A DNA stretch of 64,000 bases from Bacillota bacterium (GTDB lineage: Bacteria > Bacillota > Clostridia > Christensenellales > Aristaeellaceae), in the NCBI GenBank assembly GCA_030057655.1, contig JASGUQ010000027.1:1-64000 (forward strand), given 5' to 3'. The notes under the pieces are model-generated. The model worked only from the letters and a program-made list of their open reading frames with translations. It searched no databases and was not told the DNA's origin. Position numbers and translations under genes: made by a program. Of the stretch, positions 50,387 through 57,846 are shown one piece after another (within the stretch, counting starts at the first letter, position 1; the number at the start of each line of letters is the position of its first letter).

Positions 50387-50974
50387 TTAAAATCGCGGTG
50401 GGAAGATCAGGCCCAGGATCAGGAAAAGCCCCCAACAGGAAAAACCCACGATTACTGCGCCTAATTCGCTGATAAAAGGCATGAAAATTGTGCCTTCATC
50501 CGCACTAAGAATTAGCATGTTTATCACTGCAATTACTATTATAATGCTCAAGACGCGCGTAATCTCTGGTCGCAGCCATAAGCTCGCTAGGCTTAAAATG
50601 CCCATCATACAAAGGACGATACCAAAGGTCTTGGGCAGGAGTGATTGCATATAATTTTCAGGTCCTGTTATCTTCATAAATATAAAAGAAAGAAGAACAG
50701 CAATCAGCGATGCCGTAGCCTGAAACAGGAACATTCCTGTCACGTGGTCGCGTACTTTGATCGGGAATTGACCCAAACCCGCTCTGATACTGTTTCTGTC
50801 AAGCCTTGACAGGAACAGTCCAATAACGATGTAAAACAGGATAACCGCTGGGAAAATCGAGCCTTCAAACCCTGGAATAATCCGAAAGAAAAATGGCGCC
50901 AAAAAGGTTACAGAAATCCCGCGTAGATCCATCGTGACAGCCTTCAACTCTTTGAACAATACTTTAATCCCCAT
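50387..50974 (-). CDS. ABC-2-type transporter permease, first
   Basis: A 195-residue membrane protein with about six helices and little soluble part. It begins MGIKVLFKELKAVTMDLRG, an amphipathic lead. The frame is open to 51073 but ATG 50974 has AAGGAG upstream and the longer part overlaps the ATPase gene in another frame. It overlaps the ATPase by 11 bases and precedes the second permease by 9. The two permeases probably form the membrane channel of one exporter. Confidence 0.75.
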   Translation of the reverse strand: MGIKVLFKELKAVTMDLRGISVTFLAPFFFRIIPGFEGSIFPAVILFYIVIGLFLSRLDRNSIRAGLGQFPIKVRDHVTGMFLFQATASLIAVLLSFIFMKITGPENYMQSLLPKTFGIVLCMMGILSLASLWLRPEITRVLSIIIVIAVINMLILSADEGTIFMPFISELGAVIVGFSCWGLFLILGLIFPPRF

Positions 50975-51818
50975 GGCGCTGCTCCTTTGTGTGGAAAAAC
51001 ATGATGTCTTCCAGACTGGGTTTTTCAATGACCAGGTTCTCGCCCTGGATGGGGTGGTCGGACAAGCCTTCAAATCCGAGGCCGGTTACGGACATGCCCA
51101 CTAATTCTTTTTTCAGCGCCTCGCTCAAATCGTCTTTTCCGCCTTTTACCAGCGTGTAACGCTCATATAAACGATCCTTTTCTTCTGAGAGTACGATTCT
51201 GCCTTCATTGATGAAGGTGATGTAGTCAGCTATACGGTCCAGGTCGGAAGTGATGTGTGTTGAAAAGAGGATGCTGTTCTCTTCCCTTTGGATTACATCC
51301 ATTAAAATGTCAAGCAGTTCCCGCCGAAATACTGGATCAAGCCCGGCAGTGGGTTCATCCATGATCAACAATTCCGCTCCATGGCTTAGCGCCAGGGAGA
51401 GCGCATACTTTGTGCGCATTCCCTTAGACAGTGTTTTGATTTTTTGAGTGCTATTGAGGTTAAACCGCTTGATGTAGTCCTCGTAAAGAGATTGATTCCA
51501 TTTTTTGTAAAACGGGCTGATCAAGCTGGTCATCTGTTTAAGGTTCAGTTGCTCATAATACACTGGTTCGTCATACACAAAACCAATGCGCTGCTTGATT
51601 TCACGCTCAAACTTTACATGGTCCTGGCCAAAAACTTCAATGAAGCCAGCGTCTTTGCGCATCAGGTTCATGATCATCTTAAGAGTAGTGGTTTTCCCAG
51701 ATCCGTTTGGCCCGATAAAGCCCATAATGTAGCCCCTGGGAAGGCTAAAGGATACATCATGAAGTGCAAAACTTTTGAAGTTTTTAGCCAACCCTTTGAT
51801 TTCCAGAATGTTATTCAT
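50964..51818 (-). CDS. ABC transporter ATP-binding protein (YtrB-like)
   Basis: A 284-residue ATPase. Walker A is GPNGSGKTT, the Q-loop region FVYDEPVYYEQLN, the signature reads LSKGMRTKYALSLAL (LSxGM variant) and Walker B is LLIMDEPTAGLD. ILFSTHITSDLDRIADYI holds the H-loop. The C-terminal ~70 residues are typical for ABC-2 exporters. Start at 51818 follows GGGAGGAATAAG. It starts one base after the GntR stop. Similar cassettes are induced by cell-wall antibiotics in Bacillus (Ytr). Confidence 0.88.
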   Translation of the reverse strand: MNNILEIKGLAKNFKSFALHDVSFSLPRGYIMGFIGPNGSGKTTTLKMIMNLMRKDAGFIEVFGQDHVKFEREIKQRIGFVYDEPVYYEQLNLKQMTSLISPFYKKWNQSLYEDYIKRFNLNSTQKIKTLSKGMRTKYALSLALSHGAELLIMDEPTAGLDPVFRRELLDILMDVIQREENSILFSTHITSDLDRIADYITFINEGRIVLSEEKDRLYERYTLVKGGKDDLSEALKKELVGMSVTGLGFEGLSDHPIQGENLVIEKPSLEDIMFFHTKEQRHGD

Positions 51819-51819
51819 C

Positions 51820-52191
51820 TTATTCCTCCCAAAGAATTCTGAGCATCTTTTCCAGATCCTCATATTTAAAACCCATTATCCTGGCCTCGATTAAAGCCTC
51901 AGATAGTTTGTTCTCAATGTTTTTCAATCTTTTCTCCCGCATCATTGCGTTGTCCTGGGCGGCTACAAAAGAACCTTTTCCTTGAATGGAATCCACATAG
52001 CGTTCTGCTTCCAGTTCGTCATATGCCCTTTTTGTGGTAATGACTGAGATCCGTAAATCCCGGGCTAGCGACCGGATGGAGGGCAGCGGGTCGCCTGGGT
52101 TTAATTCACCCTTAATGATGGCGTCTTTGATCTGCTCTGTTATCTGCTCCCAGATGGTTAGTTTGCTGTCATTGGACAACACAATTTTCAT
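51820..52191 (-). CDS. YtrA-type GntR transcriptional regulator
   Basis: A 123-residue regulator with a GntR winged helix (TIWEQITEQIKDAIIKGEL; LPSIRSLARDLRISVITTKR; IQGKGSFVA) and a short C-terminal dimer helix instead of a large ligand domain, the YtrA subfamily. Such regulators repress adjacent ABC exporters. ATG 52191 has GGAG 8 bases upstream; ATG 52194 is also possible. Its own promoter lies at 52226-52253 with palindromic TATACTGTATA sequences overlapping. Confidence 0.88.
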   Translation of the reverse strand: MKIVLSNDSKLTIWEQITEQIKDAIIKGELNPGDPLPSIRSLARDLRISVITTKRAYDELEAERYVDSIQGKGSFVAAQDNAMMREKRLKNIENKLSEALIEARIMGFKYEDLEKMLRILWEE

Positions 52192-52225
52192 CATCCTCAC
52201 TCCAGTGTTCATATAATCCATATAC

Positions 52226-52253
52226 AGTATACTCATTAAACTAGGGTTGTCAA
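52226..52253 (-). promoter_or_regulatory. Promoter/operator of the GntR-ABC cassette
   Basis: Minus strand: TTGACA, 16-base spacer, TATACT. AGTATACTGTATA overlaps the -10 and is the likely repressor site. Confidence 0.75.
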
Positions 52254-52387
52254 TACACCCTGGAATTAATTTTATTTCAGATTGAAACAGACATAGCAGC
52301 GTCTTTTTTCGACACTGTGTTCAGACGATCATCCAACTATATATAGGAGAGAACAAGCAGAGGAAAAGAAGCGCTTCTTGCATTAAT

Positions 52388-52406
52388 ACTATACTTATAG
52401 TATAGT
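52388..52406. promoter_or_regulatory. Inverted repeat upstream of the papain-like gene
   Basis: ACTATAC and GTATAGT with a 5-base spacer. The sequence resembles the TATACTGTATA site of the GntR cassette, so the same repressor may act on both sides. Confidence 0.55.
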
Positions 52407-52451
52407 CCTGCTAAGAATATACGCGCGTCCCTTGACGCGAAAGGATATGCC

Positions 52452-53075
52452 ATGACCAGTTCTGTCAAGATCCCCGAGCTGCTTCAGTTGTCCTGGCCGG
52501 GAGCCGGGCCTTTCTTTGGCTGCGACCAGGATTGGTTTCCTCGCTTCTGGCAGCGCAAGGCAGGCTGCGGCTCCTGCACGGGCGCCAACATCCTCCATTA
52601 TTTCTCCGGGCGCAAAAAGCTGTCTTTGCCGCATGACGTGGTGGACCAGGAAAGCTTTGTCCGTCTGATGGAGTATTGCTGGCAGTACCTGACCCCAAGT
52701 TTCAGGGGGCTCAACTCGCCTTTTTTGATGCAAAAAGGCCTGGATGAGATGATGGAACACCTGGGCTGCCCGGGGAAAAGCCTGGTGCTGGCGGTGCCGG
52801 ATGATCCGGCCCTGCGCCCAAGCCTCAAAACAGCCGAACAATTCATCAGAGCCGGCGTGCAGTCCGATTCGCCAGTCGCTTTTTTAAACCTGCACAACGG
52901 CGGGCAGGAGCAGTTGGAAAACTGGCATTGGGTGACGGTGGTTGGCATCAAGGGGGATGAAAACCGCGCCAAACTGGATATCTATGACAACGGCATCCGC
53001 CTGGCCGTTGATCTTGGCGATTGGCTTGTTTCCGCTGAGCGCGGCGGCGGCTTCGTCTATGTCAGCCAGGCTTGA
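52452..53075 (+). CDS. Papain-fold (C39-like) protein without a signal peptide
   Basis: A 207-residue protein. Residues 38-48 read GCGSCTGANIL, like the active-site strand of C39-type cysteine peptidases (Cys39 in the catalytic position, C-x6-N spacing). His near 159 (NWHWVTVVGI) and Asn near 182 (DIYDNG) complete the usual triad. No export signal or membrane helix exists, unlike typical C39 proteases of exporters. No ribosome site beyond AAAGG is seen. It faces the GntR/ABC cassette, from which it may share control. A bacteriocin, peptide or ubiquitin-like substrate cannot be chosen. Confidence 0.7.
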   Translation: MTSSVKIPELLQLSWPGAGPFFGCDQDWFPRFWQRKAGCGSCTGANILHYFSGRKKLSLPHDVVDQESFVRLMEYCWQYLTPSFRGLNSPFLMQKGLDEMMEHLGCPGKSLVLAVPDDPALRPSLKTAEQFIRAGVQSDSPVAFLNLHNGGQEQLENWHWVTVVGIKGDENRAKLDIYDNGIRLAVDLGDWLVSAERGGGFVYVSQA

Positions 53076-53087
53076 CGCATATAAATA

Positions 53088-53248
53088 ATACTGAACTCAA
53101 TCATAAACGCTTTGATGGGCCGGATCTTTTGCGCCTCCGCGTTGCCTCTTTCACTCAGCGTAGGCTGCGACTACGCCTCGTTCCTTCGGCTTAGCGGAGC
53201 CATCAAAATCTCTCAGCCCATCTGTGCGTTTACTCATTCGTTCAGTAT
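53088..53248 (+). repeat. Hairpin MITE-like element, copy 3
   Basis: About 160 bases with imperfect terminal repeats (TACTGAACTC... and ...CGTTCAGTA), TA at both ends. Closely similar to copy 1 and to the reverse complement of copy 2. It lies 12 bases after the papain-like gene. An apparent 60-codon frame inside it is part of the repeat. Confidence 0.9.
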
Positions 53249-53265
53249 AAAAACAAACATAAGTC

Positions 53266-53292
53266 AAAAAGACCATCTGAGACGGTCTTTTT
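53266..53292. terminator. Bidirectional terminator before the ThuA gene end
   Basis: AAAAAGACCATC and GACGGTCTTTTT with a 3-base loop. It serves the ThuA-like gene on the minus strand. Confidence 0.9.
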
Positions 53293-53305
53293 GAAAGGTT
53301 AATTA

Positions 53306-54088
53306 TTATTCCTCATCCTTGTACACATTCAGCTGCGCCAGGGTGTTCTCCTTGGCGTCCTTGATGGGCATGATGGGGTTTTTGATCTCGCCCAGGGTCA
53401 CCTTGGGCATGGCCGCGCCGGGCTTTGCCCAGTTCACCGCGTTGATGATCACCTTCTGGACGTTCTCATTAAAGAAGGTGGGGAAGGCCTCATGGCCGGG
53501 CCTGAAATAGAAGATCTTGCCCAGGCCCCTGGTGTAGGTAAGGCCGGAGCGGAAGACCTCGCCGCCCTCAAACCAGGACACAAAGACCACTTCATCCGGC
53601 CTTGGGATGATGAAGGTCTCGCCATACATCTCCTCATGCTCCAGGATAAAGTGATCGGGCAAGCCCTGGACGATCGGGTGGGCGGGATTCATCACCCAGA
53701 GGATCTCCTTCTCGCCCACTTCACGCCAGCGCAGCAGTTCGCTGTCAGAGCCGGTCAGCTTTCTGAAAATCTTGCTCGCGTGGCCGGAGTGCAGCACCAC
53801 CAGGCCCATGCCCTGCATGACGCGGCGGTAGACCCGCTCCACGATCTCATCCTGAACGTCATTGTGCGCCATGTGGCCCCACCAGACCAGTACGTCGGTG
53901 TTGTCCAGGCGCTCCTGGGTCAAGCCATGCTCTTCTTCCGCCAGTGTGGCCGTGCTCACTTCCATTCCGGCGTCCTTCAAAAAGCCCGCGACGCAGCCGT
54001 GGATGCCCTCAGGGTAGATGTCCCTGATCTCCTGGAAGCGGGTTTCGTGCAGGTTCTCATTCCATACGGTCACTCTCAGTTTGCTCAT
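53306..54088 (-). CDS. ThuA-like domain protein
   Basis: A 260-residue class-I-glutamine-amidotransferase-like fold of the ThuA family, associated with sugar utilisation in other bacteria. Recognised pieces are [11 protein letters not shown] at the start, [32 protein letters not shown], and the C-terminal [20 protein letters not shown]. No catalytic nucleophile cysteine is seen at the expected elbow, so the reaction is uncertain. It stands alone, downstream of the NCS2 permease, with its own terminator. Confidence 0.88.
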   Translation of the reverse strand: MSKLRVTVWNENLHETRFQEIRDIYPEGIHGCVAGFLKDAGMEVSTATLAEEEHGLTQERLDNTDVLVWWGHMAHNDVQDEIVERVYRRVMQGMGLVVLHSGHASKIFRKLTGSDSELLRWREVGEKEILWVMNPAHPIVQGLPDHFILEHEEMYGETFIIPRPDEVVFVSWFEGGEVFRSGLTYTRGLGKIFYFRPGHEAFPTFFNENVQKVIINAVNWAKPGAAMPKVTLGEIKNPIMPIKDAKENTLAQLNVYKDEE

Positions 54089-54158
54089 CTTCAGTCTCCT
54101 TTTATTCTGTCATTTACAATTATCATACCCGATTTATCGCGCAAGGGGTACTCCTGAA

Positions 54159-54190
54159 ATAAAAAAAGCGGAGCGCCTTACGCACTCCGC
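54159..54190 (-). terminator. Terminator of the purine permease gene
   Basis: Minus strand: GCGGAGTGC and GCGCTCCGC around a short loop, then TTTTTTTATTT. Strong. Confidence 0.93.
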
Positions 54191-54207
54191 AGCGATGTTG
54201 AATGAGA

Positions 54208-55566
54208 TTACAGGATGGCCAGCAGGACAAAGTTCAGGACGAACAGCAGCGTTGACACCCACAGGATGGGGTGGATTTCCTTGGCCTTGCCGGTGAACAC
54301 CTTGACGATGCAGTAGAAGAAGAAGCCAAACGCGATGCCATAGGAGATGGAGTAGCAAAGCGCCATGAACACGCCGGCGAAGAAGGCGGGAATGGCCTCG
54401 TTCAGGTCGGTCCATTCGATCTCCTTAAAGGAAGCCAGCATCATGATACCAACCATCACCAGCGCGGGCGCGGTGGCTGCAGAGGGGATGGCGGACACAA
54501 AGGAGGCCAGGAAGGCGGACAGGATAAACAGGATGGCAACGACCACGCTGGTCAGGCCCGTGCGGCCGCCCGCGCCGATGCCGGCGGCGGATTCGACGTA
54601 GGTGGTTGTGTTGCTGGTGCCAAACACCGCGCCGATGGAAGTGGCGATGGCGTCTGCGAACAGGGCCTTGTCCATCTTGGAGTTAAATCCGGTGGAGTTC
54701 TCCATGGCCTTTTCGTCTTCCTCAGAGAAGATGCCGCTGCGGCGGCCGGTGCCGATGAAGGTGCCGATGGTGTCAAAGGTGTCAGAAAGGGAGAAGGCGA
54801 AGATGGTCATCAAGACCAGGGGCAGTTTGGACAGGTCGTTAAACAGACTGGGAAGGCCAGCGCCGGTAAAGATAACGCCAACGGTCTGGGGCAGCTGGCT
54901 GGCGGCCTCGGAGAAACTGACAGCAGATTCGCCCATCTTGGTCACGCCAAAGGGGATGCCGATGATGGCAGTAGCGATGATGGAGATCAGGATCGCGCCC
55001 TTCACCTTCATCACAGACAGGATGGTGATCAGCGCCAGGCCAATGAGGAAGACCCAGAGCACAGGGGTGTTGAGGTCGGGGATGGCGGGCACGCCGGCGG
55101 CGAAGTTGATCAAACCGCTGTTAAGGAACCCGATGTACGCGATGAAGATGCCGATGCCGCCGGAGATGGCGTTCTGCAGGGCCTTGGGGATGGCTTTGAT
55201 GATGTGCTTGCGCACCCTCGTTACGGTGATCACGATGTTGATGACCCCGCAGAGGAAAACCATGGACAGCGCCTGCTGCCAGGTAAAGCCAAGGCCAAAG
55301 CACACGGTATAGACAAAGAAGGCGTTCAGGCCCATGCCGGGGGCCTGGGCGTAGGGCACGTTGGCGAACAGGCCCATCACCAGGGTGCCGATCACGGCCG
55401 CGATGATGGTGGCCAGGAAGACCGCGCCCCAGGGCATGCCGGACTGGCTCAGAAGGCTGGGGTTGACCGCGATGATGTAAGCCATGGTGAAGAAAGTTGT
55501 GACGCCAGCCATGACTTCTGTGGATACCTTGGTACCATTTTCCTTGAGTTTAAAAAAACGCTCCAT
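54208..55566 (-). CDS. NCS2 purine permease (PbuG/AzgA-like)
   Basis: A 452-residue transporter with about 13 helices for guanine/hypoxanthine/adenine uptake. The N-terminus ERFFKLKENGTKVSTEVMAG, AQAPGMGLNAFFVYTV, the GISIA-like GGIGIFIAY and the conserved TSNTTTYVESAAGIGAGGRTGLT loop (here GTSNTTTYVESAAG) mark the AzgA/PbuG subgroup. ATG 55566 follows AGGAGAGGAAC; the frame extension to 55653 overlaps the promoter. Two PurBoxes upstream indicate PurR control, which supports a purine substrate. Confidence 0.93.
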   Translation of the reverse strand: MERFFKLKENGTKVSTEVMAGVTTFFTMAYIIAVNPSLLSQSGMPWGAVFLATIIAAVIGTLVMGLFANVPYAQAPGMGLNAFFVYTVCFGLGFTWQQALSMVFLCGVINIVITVTRVRKHIIKAIPKALQNAISGGIGIFIAYIGFLNSGLINFAAGVPAIPDLNTPVLWVFLIGLALITILSVMKVKGAILISIIATAIIGIPFGVTKMGESAVSFSEAASQLPQTVGVIFTGAGLPSLFNDLSKLPLVLMTIFAFSLSDTFDTIGTFIGTGRRSGIFSEEDEKAMENSTGFNSKMDKALFADAIATSIGAVFGTSNTTTYVESAAGIGAGGRTGLTSVVVAILFILSAFLASFVSAIPSAATAPALVMVGIMMLASFKEIEWTDLNEAIPAFFAGVFMALCYSISYGIAFGFFFYCIVKVFTGKAKEIHPILWVSTLLFVLNFVLLAIL

Positions 55567-55608
55567 AGTTCCTCTCCTGTTCCGGGCATGCCCGGTCATT
55601 ACCGATGC

Positions 55609-55637
55609 AATATAGCACACCTTTCTCAAATTGTCAC
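55609..55637 (-). promoter_or_regulatory. Promoter of the purine permease gene
   Basis: Minus strand: GTGACA, 17-base spacer, TATATT. Confidence 0.65.
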
Positions 55638-55642
55638 CCATT

Positions 55643-55684
55643 TTTCCGAACAATTTTTACTTAATAGCATTTAATGTTCGATTT
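55643..55684 (-). promoter_or_regulatory. Inverted pair of PurBoxes (PurR operator)
   Basis: Minus strand AAATCGAACATT (55673-55684) and plus strand TTTCCGAACAAT (55643-55654) face each other, with 24 bases between the two CGAAC cores. The consensus is AWWWCGAACWWT; the second has two differences. This matches the Firmicute PurR operator layout, just upstream of the -35. Confidence 0.85.
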
Positions 55685-55758
55685 TATGCCTTTATGTTTT
55701 TAAGTCTGCCCTTCAATGCTATAAAATGTTATAATACGCTCATATTTGGGAGGAAGCG

Positions 55759-57846
55759 ATGTCAGAACAGGCAAAAGAAAAAAAAGAAGGCGCGTTAAGG
55801 GCGAAAGACATGCCCGGTTTCGTCAATTTTAACCAGCTCTTTTCTTATTTATATTGTATGCTGGCGTCCACGGCTGTCCTAAGCCGCCCTGTTTTGGGCG
55901 GGGCTTTGTACATCATCGGCCAGGTCATCATCCTGTTCTCAAAACTGATCTTGCCGGGCGATTTTAAGCGCTTGCCAAAGGCGATGCGCGTGACCGGCAT
56001 TGTTCTGGGCGCGGTCTGCGGTTTTCTGGCTTTCGTCATTTTGTTTGTTTACCCCCTGGCTGTTGACCTGCCCCAGCTTTGGCTGGTGTTCGCGCTGGCT
56101 TTTCTGGTGATGGGGATGAATGAGCTGGCTTCCAGGATGAACCGCTCCCTGTACAAAAAGGGCGTCAGCCGGGAGCGCAGGCTTTTGCGCGTGGCAGAAA
56201 TGATGGTCCTGCTGACCGGGATCATGGCCATCATTCTGTTTTTCAGCCAGAGCAAGGAGACGGCCTGGTACCTGCTGGGCGGGTTTGCTCTCTGCTGTGT
56301 TTTCCGCTTCCATACATTAAGAAAAGAGGATCCGAGGGAACTAAAGGGCGATGATGCGGTCTGGTCCCTGCTCAAGGAGGACCATAAGCTGACCCAGGTC
56401 AACGCCTACAAGGTGTTCCGCATGGTCATGATGATCGTGATCACCGCGCTTCAAATCACCATGATCATCATGTTCACCTTTATCGGCACCACGGCGGACA
56501 GCCTGTTTTCCAGCCTTCTGATCTCCCTGGTCTGCGCGATCCTGGCGCGCTGGGTCACAGTGGGGCTGCTGAGCCACACCATCCTCTTTAAAAAGCTGGA
56601 GCCGGGCACCACGCTGATCATCGGCCTTGTCCTGTGGCTTTTAAGCCTGGTTTCTTTCAGCGTTCATACCATCAGCGGCGCTTTGGGCTTCAGCTACGCG
56701 GCGCTAGCCCTGTGCACTGTCGGGGTCACAATGGCCGGCACCGCGGTTGAAACGCTTGAAAAAGACATGCGGGACGTGGTGCATTTCGCCCTGGGCGTCC
56801 CCCAGGACAACGCGCTTTTGCGCACCCACATCGCGCTGTCGGAATACGCCGCCTTGATCGGCGGGATGATCGCCCTGGTCGGCCTGGCCCTCATCACCCT
56901 CCTGTCTGAGACCCGGGGCACCTATGATCAGCTGACCTTGACCTTCCAGCCGCTTTTGCTGTTGCCTGCCCTGGCGCTGGTCGCGGTCGCCATCCCGGTG
57001 GCTTTCCGCGTGCCGATTGACCGGAGGATCGTTGAAAAAACGCGCACCTTTTTAAGGCTGAAAGAAACGGGGGAGATCAACATCCCCCTTCAAAAGCAAT
57101 TGGAAGACATGGTGGTGAAGGTCCACCGCAGGCGCTATGGCATCAAGCTCATCATCATCATCCTTCGCCCCTTCTTTTATTCCCGGGTGATCGGCGCTGA
57201 CAAGGTCAGCCTGCCTCAGGACACCAGCGTCATCTTCACCTGCAACCACGGGGAGCTATGGGGGCCCATCGTCACCAACCTGTTCATCCCCTTTTCCTTC
57301 CGCCCCTGGGTCATTGACGAGATCGCGGTGCCTGAAAGCTCCTCCACCTACCTGTACAAAAACACCATCAAGCGTCAGAAATGGATCCCTGAAAAATTAA
57401 AATGGCCCGTTACCCGCCTGGTCAGCGTTGTGCTGCAGTGGATCATGCGCTCCCTGGACAGCATTCCGGTCTACCGCGACAATCCCCGCGCCCTGGTCAA
57501 CACCTTCCGTGAGACCGCTGCCGCCATGGAGGCGGGGGACAACATCCTGATCTTCCCGGAAAACCCCAACGACGCGGGCCAGGCGCAGGCAGGCTACCTC
57601 CGGGAGGGTGTGGGCGAGTTCTTCAATGGGTTTGCCATGACCGCGCAGATCTATTACCAGCGCACCGGGAAGCGCGCCCTGTTTTATCCCATTTTCGCGG
57701 ACAAGGCCAAGCACACCCTGACCTTTGGCGAACCCACGCAGTATGATCCTGACAACAAGGGGGATGAGAAGCAGCGGATTGCCGATCACCTCCGCAATGA
57801 GATGCTGAGGATGGCCGGGCTTCCTTATCAGGAGAAGAGGACATGA
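55759..57846 (+). CDS. Transporter-like membrane domain fused to a PlsC-type acyltransferase domain
   Basis: A 695-residue protein. Residues ~20-420 hold about a dozen transmembrane helices with MFS-like features. Residues ~480-690 are a glycerolipid acyltransferase-like domain: FTCNHGELWGP at ~495, PVYRDNP, and NILIFPENPNDAG near 600. The normal catalytic motif is HxxxxD; here the histidine is present but the aspartate position is not Asp (HGELW), so activity may differ. ATG follows GGGAGGAAGC. It is the first of four genes overlapping or abutting each other. A likely role is acylating or moving a surface glycolipid. Confidence 0.75.
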   Translation: MSEQAKEKKEGALRAKDMPGFVNFNQLFSYLYCMLASTAVLSRPVLGGALYIIGQVIILFSKLILPGDFKRLPKAMRVTGIVLGAVCGFLAFVILFVYPLAVDLPQLWLVFALAFLVMGMNELASRMNRSLYKKGVSRERRLLRVAEMMVLLTGIMAIILFFSQSKETAWYLLGGFALCCVFRFHTLRKEDPRELKGDDAVWSLLKEDHKLTQVNAYKVFRMVMMIVITALQITMIIMFTFIGTTADSLFSSLLISLVCAILARWVTVGLLSHTILFKKLEPGTTLIIGLVLWLLSLVSFSVHTISGALGFSYAALALCTVGVTMAGTAVETLEKDMRDVVHFALGVPQDNALLRTHIALSEYAALIGGMIALVGLALITLLSETRGTYDQLTLTFQPLLLLPALALVAVAIPVAFRVPIDRRIVEKTRTFLRLKETGEINIPLQKQLEDMVVKVHRRRYGIKLIIIILRPFFYSRVIGADKVSLPQDTSVIFTCNHGELWGPIVTNLFIPFSFRPWVIDEIAVPESSSTYLYKNTIKRQKWIPEKLKWPVTRLVSVVLQWIMRSLDSIPVYRDNPRALVNTFRETAAAMEAGDNILIFPENPNDAGQAQAGYLREGVGEFFNGFAMTAQIYYQRTGKRALFYPIFADKAKHTLTFGEPTQYDPDNKGDEKQRIADHLRNEMLRMAGLPYQEKRT

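Noticed and set aside
53112-53294. 60-codon frame after the papain-like gene
   Set aside because: Same repeat-derived frame as at the left edge.
54271-55674. 467-codon plus-strand frame opposite the purine permease
   Set aside because: Reversed membrane-protein codons give Gly/Asp/His-rich nonsense; no start signal.
55567-55758. Purine riboswitch before the NCS2 permease
   Set aside because: None of the conserved loop sequences of the purine aptamer are seen; the PurBoxes explain regulation.
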